From positions 1 to 52,148 of the forward strand of contig DQTH01000082.1 in the NCBI GenBank assembly GCA_015662865.1: 52,148 nucleotides of DNA, given 5' to 3'. Positions 35,718 to 45,418 of the stretch are shown piece by piece (the first letter of the stretch is position 1; every line of letters starts with the position of its first letter). The translations under genes were made by a program, and so were the position numbers. The notes under the pieces were generated by a model that worked only from the letters and a program-made list of their open reading frames with translations, searched no databases and was not told the DNA's origin. Source of the DNA: Desulfocapsa sulfexigens. Lineage in GTDB: Bacteria; Desulfobacterota; Desulfobulbia; Desulfobulbales; Desulfocapsaceae.

Positions 35718-36791
35718 TCAGAAGGAAGCACCTTTCTGGTGAATATCTTTTACTGCAAGAGAAGCCGTTTTTCTAAGTACCCGCATATCTAAAAAAAGCT
35801 CACAATTGAGAAGTTTATTCAGAGAAACAAGAGCCGGTTTTATGAACTGGCTGAAAAAAACCTTCTTGCGCTCAGTTGAAAGAAAGGCAAAAGCACCAAC
35901 AATCTGCAAATTTCTGTGCAGAGCCAGGAGAAGATATTCCTCTATAAATTTTCTCCGATCCACTTCTGTCAATCTTTCCAATTCATCTAGATAGGTTTCC
36001 AGCAATTCAATTTGAAACTCATCGGAAAGTGCCACATACGGATCAATTAAAAGAGAGGCCAGATCATAGGCTAGGGGTCCTGGGCGTCCTCCCTGAAAAT
36101 CTATAAAACAGGGTTCTTCCCTGTGAATCATGATGTTGCGGGACTGAAAATCGCGGTGAAGAAAGAAACCTGCGGGAATTGTGGCGGCCTTTTCAGCAAG
36201 GAGGACAAACTCTTCCTGCAAACCTGAAGGCTCTTCCCGTCCAAGCAAACCTTTCCAGAATGCACGAAGAAAATAACCGGATTCGCGCTCAAGCATCAAT
36301 TTTTTATCATAACAGGGCGTATCCCAGCACCAGGCTGCATCAAAGCCCTCTGCGCCCCGTATCTGCATATGGGCCAGGCCCTTGACAACTTGCCCGTATA
36401 ATGGCCTGATTTTATCCAGGAAACCTATCTTATCCTTTGCCTTCACGACAAAGTCATGAAGCTTGCAGTCGCCAAGGTCTTCAAAAAGCAATAGTCCGGA
36501 TTCCAGGTCCCATCCATACTGTTCCGGCACACGCACACCATGATTCAGGAGGTGCAGCCCGATAAATCTTGCGGCATGGGCTTCTGCAAGATCCTTCTCA
36601 GCATCAGAAGGCGGTGCCACAGCCAGGCACAAACTTTTATTTCCCACTGCAATCCGCCAGAATTTTCTGCTGGACCCGTCACCAGACAGAGCAGTGATGT
36701 GAATATCGCTTTCTTTGCTGTCTATTAAGCCGGTTTCGCGCAGCAGTCCCTTGATAAGGGTCAGATTATTAGTTTCATTTTTATCAATCAT
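35718..36791 (-). CDS. APH-fold phosphotransferase (AmgK-like sugar kinase)
   Basis: 357 residues from ATG 36791; an in-frame ATG at 36827 would run into the divergent gene and has no better ribosome site. Kinase marks are the nucleotide loop SGDGSSRKFWRI, the catalytic FLHRDFQSRNIM (HxDxxxxN) near residue 220 and FIDFQGGRPGPLAYDLASLL carrying the metal-binding Asp. The FQSRN/QGGRxGPLAYDLASLL form is that of AmgK-type anomeric N-acetylmuramate/N-acetylglucosamine kinases rather than aminoglycoside-resistance enzymes. A cell-wall sugar recycling role is possible, but the usual partner MurU is not adjacent. It is divergent from the folate reductase gene. Confidence 0.78.
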   Translation of the reverse strand: MIDKNETNNLTLIKGLLRETGLIDSKESDIHITALSGDGSSRKFWRIAVGNKSLCLAVAPPSDAEKDLAEAHAARFIGLHLLNHGVRVPEQYGWDLESGLLLFEDLGDCKLHDFVVKAKDKIGFLDKIRPLYGQVVKGLAHMQIRGAEGFDAAWCWDTPCYDKKLMLERESGYFLRAFWKGLLGREEPSGLQEEFVLLAEKAATIPAGFFLHRDFQSRNIMIHREEPCFIDFQGGRPGPLAYDLASLLIDPYVALSDEFQIELLETYLDELERLTEVDRRKFIEEYLLLALHRNLQIVGAFAFLSTERKKVFFSQFIKPALVSLNKLLNCELFLDMRVLRKTASLAVKDIHQKGASF

Positions 36792-36848
36792 GCATACAAT
36801 GTATCCATTGTGAGCAAACCCATGCAAGGAAAAAAACAGGAGATCCTA

Positions 36849-38369
36849 TTGACCTCAAAACCAGGCACTGACATTTTTCGTGAATCCCTCATGAACATGC
36901 AGGAATTCACCATTACCTATGAACTGGTTCCCGGCCGCGGATCAGGTGGCAAGAGGCTTGAAAAAATTTTGCAGTTCGCTGAAGATGCAAAAAAAGATGG
37001 CAGAATCAAGGCTTTCTCAATTACGGACAATCCCGGCGGTCATCCAGCCCTTTCGCCAACTTCACTTGGGCTTGACATCCAGGCCATGGGAATATCGCCG
37101 CTTCTTCACTTTTCCTTAAAAGATAAAAATCGCAACATGGCTGAAAGCCAGCTGTTTGAATGTCACCGCCACGATCTTCTCAATCTTCTTGTTCTTGGAG
37201 GGGATTACCCGCGTGACGGCTATCATGGCCAGGCAATGCCGGTCTTTGATCTGGATTCCACCCAATTGTTAAGCCTGATTGATCGGCTACGGCACCATTC
37301 AACGGTAAAAAAAGGCGCGCCCGGTCAGGCCATGGATCTTCCAAGCATGGATTTCTTTGCCGGATGTGTTGTCTCGCCTTTTAAAACACTGGAATCCGAG
37401 CAGGTCTGGCAATATGTAAAACTGCTCACAAAAGTCAAATGTGGTGCCCGATTTGTTATCAGTCAGCTTGGCTATGACATGATCAAATTTGAAGAGCTCA
37501 TAGACCTGATAAGAGATCAGCAGTTGTCAATCCCCGTTATTGCCAATGTCTTTGTGCCAAATCTTGCAGTTGCCCGCGTCATGAACCAGGGTAAGGTCCC
37601 AGGAGTTATTCTGCCAGACAATCTCCTGCAGCGCATGGAGAGTGAAAGCCGCAGTGAAGACAAAGGAGAGGAGGCCAGATTGCTGCGAGCAGCTGGAATG
37701 GTCGCGGTTTTACGAGAGATGGGATACGCTGGGATACATCTTGGTGGAAACAATCTGGACTTTGACAAAATATCCTTTCTTCTGGATAAAGCTGAAACGT
37801 TTGACGGAAAAGAATTGAGGGAGGAAGTGCATTTTCCAGAGCCATTCACCTGGTACCTCAAAAGTGACTGCTCCCGAAAACCTAGAAAACAAAAGCTTTC
37901 TTTTCTCTTTAGTCTTAACGATATGGTGCACAGCCAGGTATTTGACGATAAAGGTAAGCTTTATCCCATGGCCAGGAAAATCAGCCTGACAGCACTTAAG
38001 AATAAATATGTGAACCGGTTGTACACACTTTTTGAACATATTTGCAAAAAGCTTCTGTTCCACTGTCGCATGTGCGGCGATTGTACCCTTGCAGAAGCCT
38101 CCTACCTCTGCCCCCAATCAGGATGCCCGAAAAAAATGATAAACGGTCCTTGCGGCGGTTCCATCAATGGATACTGTGAAATTTACCCAAAAGAACGACT
38201 CTGTTTCTGGGTTCGCAGTTTTCACCGGGGACCGGAACCTGACTGTCGCGATATGCACGAGCTGGATTCTCTCCCACCAAAGGACTGGTCTTTAGATCAG
38301 ACATCTTCCTGGATCAACTTTTTTTCCGGTAAAGATCACAATGGAAGGAAACACCGGGATCAGTCTTGA
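36849..38369 (+). CDS. metF: Methylenetetrahydrofolate reductase with Cys-rich C-terminal (MetV-like) domain
   Basis: 506 residues from TTG 36849, which has AGGAG six bases upstream; an upstream GTG at 36810 would lengthen it by 13 residues but overlaps the divergent gene's leader. The N-terminal half is the MetF TIM barrel (TITYELVPGRGSGGKR, SITDNPGGHPALSP, IHFSLKDKNRN-type segment) that reduces methylene-H4folate. The C-terminal part (about 400-480) contains nine or so cysteines in CRMCGDC, CPQSGCPKK, NGPCGGSINGYCE and CFW, the MTHFR_C/MetV pattern that carries or contacts an Fe-S cluster in Wood-Ljungdahl organisms. Here both parts are one chain. Electron donor unknown. It is followed after 145 bp by a two-component system. 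Confidence 0.88.
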   Translation: MTSKPGTDIFRESLMNMQEFTITYELVPGRGSGGKRLEKILQFAEDAKKDGRIKAFSITDNPGGHPALSPTSLGLDIQAMGISPLLHFSLKDKNRNMAESQLFECHRHDLLNLLVLGGDYPRDGYHGQAMPVFDLDSTQLLSLIDRLRHHSTVKKGAPGQAMDLPSMDFFAGCVVSPFKTLESEQVWQYVKLLTKVKCGARFVISQLGYDMIKFEELIDLIRDQQLSIPVIANVFVPNLAVARVMNQGKVPGVILPDNLLQRMESESRSEDKGEEARLLRAAGMVAVLREMGYAGIHLGGNNLDFDKISFLLDKAETFDGKELREEVHFPEPFTWYLKSDCSRKPRKQKLSFLFSLNDMVHSQVFDDKGKLYPMARKISLTALKNKYVNRLYTLFEHICKKLLFHCRMCGDCTLAEASYLCPQSGCPKKMINGPCGGSINGYCEIYPKERLCFWVRSFHRGPEPDCRDMHELDSLPPKDWSLDQTSSWINFFSGKDHNGRKHRDQS

Positions 38370-38514
38370 GTCTTTTTTTTTCTCTACTTTTCTGCTAACA
38401 TTCAGGAAACCCAGAAAAAAATACAAGTAAAACAATGCAACAAATGGACCTTTTTGACCTCTGTCTTCTGACTTCTGTACCCCAAGGGCATTTTTTTTTA
38501 GGACATCCTCTGAC

Positions 38515-40059
38515 ATGCATACCCTTAAAGTTCAACTGGGGCTTACCCTCTCGGCTCTGCTTTTTATCAGTATGTTACTGTTTGGCTTTGTCATACTGAT
38601 GCTGTGGCAGCGCAGTGGGATTCAACAGGAAACACTGGACAGCAAGATTCTCCTCCGCATGGTTGCTGCTTCCCTGGTAGATGAAGAAAAAACCGTTTCA
38701 TCCCATGGTCCTCCAAAAGAAATACTTAGCTGTTTAAATGGAACTGAAACAATGTGCCTCCAGTGGCAAAACAGCAGTACTGAAGCTGTTCAGTCATACG
38801 GTTCCTGTCCCACTGGACTTTCACTCACAGATATACTCAATAATGCTTCTACCAGTGGTCACCTTGAGACACTCTATTCCGGTATGACCTGGAATGGTTT
38901 TTTTCTCACAAAACAGTATTTACTGATGGCCATCCCACTGCAGTTCGACCAGAAGAATCAGGGATCAATTGCTCTGGTCCGGTCTCTGGATCAGGTTTCG
39001 GCTTCTATCCATGATGCACAGAAAATATTTTTCACCTACCTGCTGGTTAATATAATTATATTTGCGATCATTGGTTTTACTCGCCTGTTACACCTTGTTA
39101 TCAGGCCCATCAAGCGGCTTGCCTCCCTTGCAGATTCACGTACAGAATTAAGCGACACCAGTTTTTTTTCAGGAGATGGCCTGGGAGAATTCAACCAGCT
39201 TTCCCTCAGCCTCAACAGGTTACTGTCAAGAATAGATGATGACAAACAGGAGCTCCGTTCCACCGTTGAATCCCTGAAAATTGCAAATGATGAATTGCAG
39301 AGAAACCGCGATGAGATGCTGCGCACTGAAAAACTTGCTTCAATCGGCAGGCTTTCAGCAGGTCTTGCCCACGAAATCGGCAACCCCCTTGGCATAATCC
39401 AGGGATATGTTGATCTGCTCACAGACGCTTCCTTAAACGATGAGGACAGAAAATCTTTTTGCAAGCGAGCCACAGAGGAGCTTAGCCGTATCAATGATCT
39501 CACTAGAAATCTACTCGATCTCTCCAGATCCTCTGTTGCCGCATCTATTGAAAAAGTCGACCTGCACAATCTTCTGCAGGATCTGATTTCAACAGTCAGC
39601 ATCAAAAAAACTTCAGTCCCAATTGCTTTTCAAACAAACTTTTCAGCCACTGACAGCGAAGTTATAATTAACAGTGACGGTCTGCGACAGGTTTTTTTTA
39701 ACTGCATTTTTAACAGCATAGATGGTATAGAAGAAGTGGCAAATGGAAAGAATGGAAGGATAATTGTTACAACTGAAAACCAAAAATCAGAACTGGGTGA
39801 ACAGTGTGGACAAAATATCTCAATCTCAATACAGGATAACGGCATAGGAATTAAGCCTGAATACGAAGACGCCGTCTTTGATCCATTTTTCACAACTAAA
39901 GAAGTAGGAAAAGGCACCGGCTTAGGCCTTGCTGTTGCACACAATATAATTAAAACTGCTGGCGGCACCATTACCATGTCATCCCAATCGAACAATGGGG
40001 CAACCATCAGCATCACACTTCCGCTTTCTTCGCAACCCAAGAAAGGACATAAGGCATGA
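38515..40059 (+). CDS. NtrB-type membrane sensor histidine kinase
   Basis: 514 residues. Two membrane helices (about 8-31 and 171-194) bracket a 140-residue periplasmic sensor. A HAMP-like linker (about 195-250) and coiled coil lead to the HisKA domain with the phospho-acceptor His286 in GLAHEIGNPLG, then a HATPase domain with N, G1 (DNGIGI) and G2 (GTGLGLA) boxes. The partner is the sigma-54 response regulator overlapping its stop by 4 bases. The signal is unknown. The 145-bp region before it holds a low-complexity stretch with repeated CTTCTGA-like units and several long T runs. Confidence 0.92.
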   Translation: MHTLKVQLGLTLSALLFISMLLFGFVILMLWQRSGIQQETLDSKILLRMVAASLVDEEKTVSSHGPPKEILSCLNGTETMCLQWQNSSTEAVQSYGSCPTGLSLTDILNNASTSGHLETLYSGMTWNGFFLTKQYLLMAIPLQFDQKNQGSIALVRSLDQVSASIHDAQKIFFTYLLVNIIIFAIIGFTRLLHLVIRPIKRLASLADSRTELSDTSFFSGDGLGEFNQLSLSLNRLLSRIDDDKQELRSTVESLKIANDELQRNRDEMLRTEKLASIGRLSAGLAHEIGNPLGIIQGYVDLLTDASLNDEDRKSFCKRATEELSRINDLTRNLLDLSRSSVAASIEKVDLHNLLQDLISTVSIKKTSVPIAFQTNFSATDSEVIINSDGLRQVFFNCIFNSIDGIEEVANGKNGRIIVTTENQKSELGEQCGQNISISIQDNGIGIKPEYEDAVFDPFFTTKEVGKGTGLGLAVAHNIIKTAGGTITMSSQSNNGATISITLPLSSQPKKGHKA

Positions 40060-41429
40060 CAGACAAAAGGCGTCTTTTGATCATTGACGATGAAGAAAAC
40101 ATGCGGCACATGCTTTCTGTGGTCACCAGTAAAGCCGGATATCAGGTCACCATGGCAGAAAATGGAGAGCAGGCTCTGGCCATCCAGAAGAAGGCCCCCT
40201 TTCCTTTTATTCTCTGTGATCTAAAAATGCCTAAAATGGATGGCCTCCAGTTTCTAAACGCCCTGGGAGATGATGGACCACAGCCGCACATCATTATGAT
40301 GTCTGCCTATGCAACCATTGATAATGCGGTGGAGGCCATGAAATCAGGCGCTTATGATTTTATAACCAAACCTTTTAAAACTGAGGAAGTTTTACTGGTT
40401 CTTGAAAAAGCAGCCAGCCATCTTGACTTACAAGAAGAAAATATCCGCCTCAAAGCAAAGGTTAAAAAGCTGCAGAGGGCAGACGACTTTGAAGAGATAA
40501 TAGCCCATTCGGAATCAATGCGTTCCCTTTTAAAACTTACCAAGAAGGTCGCACAATACGATACAACCGTCCTTGTGACGGGAGAATCCGGAACAGGCAA
40601 GGAACTTATCGCCAAAGGTATTCATCAACACTCGGCCAGAAAAAACAAACCGTTTATTGCCGTAAACTGCGGCAGTATTCCTGAAAATCTTCTTGAAAGT
40701 GAATTTTTCGGTTATGTCAAAGGTGCATTTACCGGTGCTGACCATGACCGGAAAGGATTGTTTGAAGAGGCAGACTCCGGCACCCTTTTCCTTGATGAAA
40801 TCGGTGAACTGCCACTTGGACTGCAGGTCAAACTACTGCGTGTGCTCCAGGAAAAGGAGATACGACCGGTGGGCAGTGTCAAAAGCAGGAAGATCAATGC
40901 CAGGGTCATTACCGCAACAGCAAGGGACATGGAAAAAGAAGTAGCGGAGGGCCGATTTCGTGAAGACCTGCTCTATCGTCTCAATGTACTCACTCTACAC
41001 CTCCCACCCCTCCGTGAAAGAAAAGAGGACATTCCTCACCTCTGCACCCATTTTCTTACCATGCTCAATAAAAAAATGGATCTCAATATTAGCAAAGTCT
41101 CTTCCGAGAGTATGGGGATTCTTCTTGGCAGGGATTGGAAAGGGAATATCAGAGAACTGAAAAACTGTCTTGAAGGGGCTGCCATTGTGACTGAATCAAA
41201 TCAGATTTCACCGTGCGACCTGAGTACGTCCCATGGAAAATCCAATTCAGGCAGCCAGATAAATGAAATCCTGGGTACTTTTTCGCTGAAACAGGCAAAA
41301 AAAATCATTGAAAAAAAACTCATCGTGAGAGCCCTTGAAACCAGTAACGGCAATAAAAGCAAGGCTGCCCGCATGCTTGAAATCAGCTATCCCTCATTAC
41401 TTTCCAAAATCAAGGAATACCTGGATTAA
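40056..41429 (+). CDS. NtrC-family sigma-54-dependent response regulator
   Basis: 457 residues, three domains. The receiver has DDE at 11-13, phospho-acceptor Asp55 (FILCDLKMP) and Lys105. The AAA+ domain has Walker A GESGTGKE (176-183) and the sigma-54 contact loop GAFTGA (223-228), so it can activate sigma-54 promoters. The C-terminus is a Fis-type helix-turn-helix (GNKSKAARMLEISYPSLLSKIKEYL). It ends 11 bp before waaA, suggesting that LPS core genes or the operon itself share its transcript. Targets are not evident. Confidence 0.94.
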   Translation: MTDKRRLLIIDDEENMRHMLSVVTSKAGYQVTMAENGEQALAIQKKAPFPFILCDLKMPKMDGLQFLNALGDDGPQPHIIMMSAYATIDNAVEAMKSGAYDFITKPFKTEEVLLVLEKAASHLDLQEENIRLKAKVKKLQRADDFEEIIAHSESMRSLLKLTKKVAQYDTTVLVTGESGTGKELIAKGIHQHSARKNKPFIAVNCGSIPENLLESEFFGYVKGAFTGADHDRKGLFEEADSGTLFLDEIGELPLGLQVKLLRVLQEKEIRPVGSVKSRKINARVITATARDMEKEVAEGRFREDLLYRLNVLTLHLPPLRERKEDIPHLCTHFLTMLNKKMDLNISKVSSESMGILLGRDWKGNIRELKNCLEGAAIVTESNQISPCDLSTSHGKSNSGSQINEILGTFSLKQAKKIIEKKLIVRALETSNGNKSKAARMLEISYPSLLSKIKEYLD

Positions 41430-41440
41430 TTATTAATTCG

Positions 41441-42703
41441 ATGAAAGAATCCCTCCCTGTTCAGGCTCTTTTTATTTTCTATAGACTGCTCTGGTTTCTG
41501 GCAACGCCGCTTCTCCTTCGCTCACCGAGGTTAAAAGAAGGTGCTGCTGAACGGCTGCTGCAGGATATCAGGTTTTCCAAAGTTGATCTATGGATCCATG
41601 CAGCATCTGTTGGAGAAGCTTACATTGCCGGACAAATTCTCAGGTCCTTTGATAAGGATCTGAGGTTTAAGATACTTGTCACCACCAACACTGCCCAGGG
41701 ACGGGAGATCCTGAAAAAAGAGCTCCACAACCTGAACCATGACATATCCATTACCTATATGGTGTTCGATAATCCATCATTGGTCAAAAAAGCTGTGGAA
41801 ATTGCCGACCCTGAGATTTTAGTACTCATCGAACTTGAAATCTGGCCGGCTCTGATGGCTGAAATAAAACGAAAAGGGAAAAAAATAATCATCGTCAATG
41901 GTAGAATGACAGAGAAAAGCTTTAACGGTTACAAAAAGGCTGCCTTTCTCTGGAGATTGCTCAAGCCCAATGTAATTCTTGCCAATTCTGAAGAAAACAA
42001 AACGCGACTTCAGGCTCTTTTCCAACAACCGGCAACGTATTACGTTCCCAACATAAAATTTGACAGGATGGAAAAATGTCAAATAGGTGAACGTACACAG
42101 AAAACAAAGAAAAATCTTGTTCTTGCATCAATCAGGAAAGAGGAGGAGGAAGCAGTTTTTTATGTCATCAAAAAAATCCTGAAAATGTTTCCGAATATCC
42201 GGATTGATATTTTTCCACGGCATCTCCATCGGGTAAAAAATTGGGAAAAACGTCTATCATACGCAAATATCAGCTGCAGCCTTAAGACTGCAAGTCCGGA
42301 AAACAATTCTTTCCAGGTGATGATCTGGGACGTTTTTGGTGAACTGATAAATGCGTATCAGCGTGCAGATGCGGTTTTTGTTGGTGGAAGTCTGGCCCCG
42401 CTGGGAGGACAAAACTTCATTGAAGCCTTCATGAATGGAGTGATCCCGGTAACAGGGCCATCTGTTTCAAATTTTTTATGGGCCGGCAAAGAGGTCTTTG
42501 TGGAAGGCCTGGTCCTCAAAGGCAATACCAGGGAAGAAGTACTGGAATTGCTGACAAATGTACTGCAAAATCCCATTGACAAAATTCTTACTCAGCAAAA
42601 AGCGGATAACTATATTAAAGGAAAGCAAGGAGGGAGTAGAAAAACTTGCCAACATATTGTAGATTTGCTGCCAAACCGTAAATTGAACGAGATTAAGACC
42701 TGA
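41441..42703 (+). CDS. waaA: 3-deoxy-D-manno-octulosonic acid (Kdo) transferase
   Basis: 420 residues, GT30. It adds one or more Kdo units from CMP-Kdo to lipid IVA at the inner membrane. Seen: a hydrophobic N-terminal anchor (ALFIFYRLLWFLATPLLL), LWIHAASVGEAYIA carrying the catalytic glutamate, LIELEIWPALM, VNGRMTEKSF, and the C-terminal VGGSLAPLGGQNFIEAFMNG nucleotide-sugar site. kdsB, which makes the donor, lies 150 bp downstream. The stop codon lies within the left arm of an inverted-repeat element. Confidence 0.94.
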   Translation: MKESLPVQALFIFYRLLWFLATPLLLRSPRLKEGAAERLLQDIRFSKVDLWIHAASVGEAYIAGQILRSFDKDLRFKILVTTNTAQGREILKKELHNLNHDISITYMVFDNPSLVKKAVEIADPEILVLIELEIWPALMAEIKRKGKKIIIVNGRMTEKSFNGYKKAAFLWRLLKPNVILANSEENKTRLQALFQQPATYYVPNIKFDRMEKCQIGERTQKTKKNLVLASIRKEEEEAVFYVIKKILKMFPNIRIDIFPRHLHRVKNWEKRLSYANISCSLKTASPENNSFQVMIWDVFGELINAYQRADAVFVGGSLAPLGGQNFIEAFMNGVIPVTGPSVSNFLWAGKEVFVEGLVLKGNTREEVLELLTNVLQNPIDKILTQQKADNYIKGKQGGSRKTCQHIVDLLPNRKLNEIKT

Positions 42704-42822
42704 ATTCGTGAGCGTCCGCTGGTAATGCATCCTGATTTTTTGGGATCTGATTGGATCACATTTTATTCGGTTAACTCAATCAGTTGAATCAAAAAAGAAC
42801 ACAAAGCCGTCACGGATTCAGG
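42699..42822. repeat. Inverted-repeat element between waaA and kdsB
   Basis: CCTGAATTCGTGA (42699-42711) and TCACGGATTCAGG (42810-42822) are inverted repeats with one mismatch, enclosing about 100 bases with a further TTTTTTG/CAAAAAA pairing (42736-42742 with 42790-42796). The left arm includes the waaA stop codon. It looks like a short non-autonomous element or a large intergenic hairpin; no second copy is in the window. Confidence 0.5.
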
Positions 42823-42855
42823 TAAGAATCATAACACCGCCAACAATGAAGACAT

Positions 42856-43584
42856 ATGAAAGTTACTGCAATTATCCCCTCCCGATTTGAATCAAGCAGA
42901 TTCCGAGGGAAAGCACTCACTGAGATCAAAGGAAAAACCATGATTCAGCGAGTTTACAACCAGGTGCAAAAAAGTGGTCTGATTGACACTGTTTATGTGG
43001 CTACTGACAGCAATGCAATTAACGACTCAATCCGGGAAATTGACGGTAATGTCATCATGACTTCAGAAAAATGCAGTTCAGGAACTGATCGGGTGGCCGA
43101 AGCAGCAAGAAGGCTTAAGCTTGACATGGACGATGTAATCATCAACATCCAGGGAGATCAACCCTTTCTGCCACCGAAATGTCTCGACGATCTGGTACTG
43201 GCTTTTACAAAAGAGCCAGGACTCGCAATGGGCACCCTTGCCCATCGCATGGAAGATGAAGCTGAAATCAACAGCCCCAACAATGTAAAAGTAATCTTTG
43301 ATGTAAACAATTTTGCCATCTATTTTTCAAGGGCCAGAATCCCATTTAACAGGGATAACAAACAAAAATTTTCATATTATAAGCATATTGGGATATACGC
43401 ATACTCCAATTCATTTCTTCAGGAATATACCAACCTTCCTTATTCCGTGCTTGAAAACATCGAAAAGCTTGAGCAGCTACGAGCCATTGAAAATGGGCAA
43501 AAAATACAGATAACTGTAACAGAACACGATTCACCCAGTGTGGATGACCCCGCTGATCTTGAAAAAATAACAGCATTACTGTAG
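42856..43584 (+). CDS. kdsB: CMP-Kdo synthetase
   Basis: 242 residues, the usual length. It activates Kdo with CTP for WaaA. Seen: AIIPSRFESSRFRGKAL (nucleotide-binding loop), YVATDS, SGTDRVAEAARRL, NIQGDQPFLPP (the DxP metal/CTP site) and YSRARIPF-like FSRARIPFNRD. The last residues VDDPADLEKI are family-typical. It stands between waaA and msbA in the LPS operon. Confidence 0.95.
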   Translation: MKVTAIIPSRFESSRFRGKALTEIKGKTMIQRVYNQVQKSGLIDTVYVATDSNAINDSIREIDGNVIMTSEKCSSGTDRVAEAARRLKLDMDDVIINIQGDQPFLPPKCLDDLVLAFTKEPGLAMGTLAHRMEDEAEINSPNNVKVIFDVNNFAIYFSRARIPFNRDNKQKFSYYKHIGIYAYSNSFLQEYTNLPYSVLENIEKLEQLRAIENGQKIQITVTEHDSPSVDDPADLEKITALL

Positions 43585-43667
43585 ATCACTATTCATCCCT
43601 GAAACCAAAACAATCCCAGGCTCTGTCTTTAACGATCCTCTTAGTTAATTTCTAATTATACTGATAT

Positions 43668-45398
43668 ATGTCAAATAAAATTGTCCTCACTCGCCTGTAT
43701 AACCTTATCCTTCCGTATAAATATCAGTTTATGATGGCGATGTTTGCTGCTTTGGCTGTTGCCGGACTGAGTGCTGCTCAGGCTTATATGGTCAAACCCC
43801 TGCTGGATAAAATCTTCTTTGAAAAGAACACCTTCTATCTTGCAGTACTGCCATTTGCTCTTGTCGCTCTTTTTACAGTGAAAGGTTTCTTCTACAGTCT
43901 CTATTATTATCTTCTTGAAAAAGTGGGCCATACTGTTATTCGTATTTTGCGTATTATGCTCTTTAATCATATTCATATGCAATCACTCAGTTTTTTCCAT
44001 AAGACGTCAACTGGAGAACTCATTTCACGGATCGTCAATGATATCAGCCTCATTCAGGGTACCATAACCACAGTTGTAGTGGGCCTGTTGCGTGATTTTT
44101 TTCAGGTCATTTTTCTTCTCGTGGTCATCTTTGCCATGAACTGGAAACTGGCCCTGCTCTCTCTTTTCTTTCTCCCTGCAGCAGCGCTTCCCATCGTTAA
44201 ATTCGGCAAAGCTTTTCGTAGAGTCAGTACCAGGATTCAGGAAGAAACCGCTGATGTCTCAAGCATCATACATGAGTCGATTACCGGCGCTCCTGTTGTA
44301 AAAGCATTCACCATGGAAAAATATGAATCTGATCGTTTTTCGGCACAGGTGATGGCACTTTTCAAAGCCACCATGAAAAATGCAAAATACCGCAGTATTC
44401 AGCACCCTCTCATGGAAATCATAGGCGGCATTGGCATGGCCATGATCATATGGTTTGGCGGAAAAGAAGTAATCGCCGGTAATGCAACACCTGGAACATT
44501 TTTTTCTTTTTTAGCAGCACTTATCATGATTTATGAACCAATCAAAGGAGTCAGTAAAATCAACTCCACGGTTCAACAGGGGTTTGCTGCAGCGATCAGA
44601 GTATTCACGTTACTTGATCACCCGGCTGAAATCACCTCCAAGCCTGGTGCCCCGGATCTGCCAATATTCAAACAGGAAATCAAGATAAAAGACCTGCAGT
44701 TCAACTACGACGAAGATATACCGATATTAAAAAATATTAATCTCACTGTGCCTGCCGGTGAAATTTTGGCAATTGTGGGCCCCAGTGGCTCCGGTAAATC
44801 CACCCTTGCCAATCTTATTCCCAGGTTTTTTGACATTCAGCATGGCTCAATTCTCATTGACAATATGGACATCCGTGACGTGAACCTAAAGTCACTTCGT
44901 GATCAGGTTTCTGTTGTCACCCAGCAGACCATCCTTTTTAACGACACTATAAGTCATAATATCGCCTATGGCAGCAAGGAACAGTCTGAAAAAGAAATAA
45001 GAGATGCTGCCCATGCTGCTTATGCCCTTCAGTTCATTGAACAACTTCATGAAGGCTTTGACACTGTCATTGGTGAATCCGGAGTCCGTCTGTCAGGCGG
45101 AGAACGTCAAAGGCTTTCCATTGCCCGGGCTCTTTTAAAAAATGCACCCATCTTAATACTTGACGAAGCAACCTCAGCACTGGATACGGAATCAGAACGG
45201 GAAGTACAGAAGGCCCTTGAAAATCTGATGAAAAATCGTACAACGTTCGTCATCGCCCACCGCCTTTCCACCATTAAAAACGCCGATCGAATTATTGTCA
45301 TTAAAGATGGCAGAATTGTCGAAGAAGGGACACATGACAAGCTGCTGGCCCTGGGTGGTGAGTATAAAGCTCTCTATAGTCTTCAGTTTCAAGTCTGA
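43668..45398 (+). CDS. msbA: MsbA-type lipid A/LPS core flippase
   Basis: 576 residues, a half-transporter of the expected size. The membrane domain (about 1-315) has six helices; the ABC domain has Walker A GPSGSGKST, Q-loop VTQQTILFNDT, signature LSGGERQR, Walker B ILILDEATSALD and the switch AHRLST. It homodimerises and flips lipid A-core across the inner membrane. Its place among Kdo and heptose transferase genes supports MsbA over a general exporter. Confidence 0.9.
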   Translation: MSNKIVLTRLYNLILPYKYQFMMAMFAALAVAGLSAAQAYMVKPLLDKIFFEKNTFYLAVLPFALVALFTVKGFFYSLYYYLLEKVGHTVIRILRIMLFNHIHMQSLSFFHKTSTGELISRIVNDISLIQGTITTVVVGLLRDFFQVIFLLVVIFAMNWKLALLSLFFLPAAALPIVKFGKAFRRVSTRIQEETADVSSIIHESITGAPVVKAFTMEKYESDRFSAQVMALFKATMKNAKYRSIQHPLMEIIGGIGMAMIIWFGGKEVIAGNATPGTFFSFLAALIMIYEPIKGVSKINSTVQQGFAAAIRVFTLLDHPAEITSKPGAPDLPIFKQEIKIKDLQFNYDEDIPILKNINLTVPAGEILAIVGPSGSGKSTLANLIPRFFDIQHGSILIDNMDIRDVNLKSLRDQVSVVTQQTILFNDTISHNIAYGSKEQSEKEIRDAAHAAYALQFIEQLHEGFDTVIGESGVRLSGGERQRLSIARALLKNAPILILDEATSALDTESEREVQKALENLMKNRTTFVIAHRLSTIKNADRIIVIKDGRIVEEGTHDKLLALGGEYKALYSLQFQV

Positions 45399-45418
45399 TG
45401 CTTTTCCAGTAGCTCTCC

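Noticed and set aside
36792-36848. Overlapping divergent starts of the APH-fold kinase and folate reductase genes
   Set aside because: Both have better internal starts, leaving a normal short divergent region; the overlap would be an artefact of taking the longest frames.
38370-38514. Low-complexity CTTCTGA-rich stretch as a CRISPR-like or tandem repeat
   Set aside because: Only a few imperfect short units over about 25 bases, no regular spacing; no CRISPR array is present anywhere in the window.
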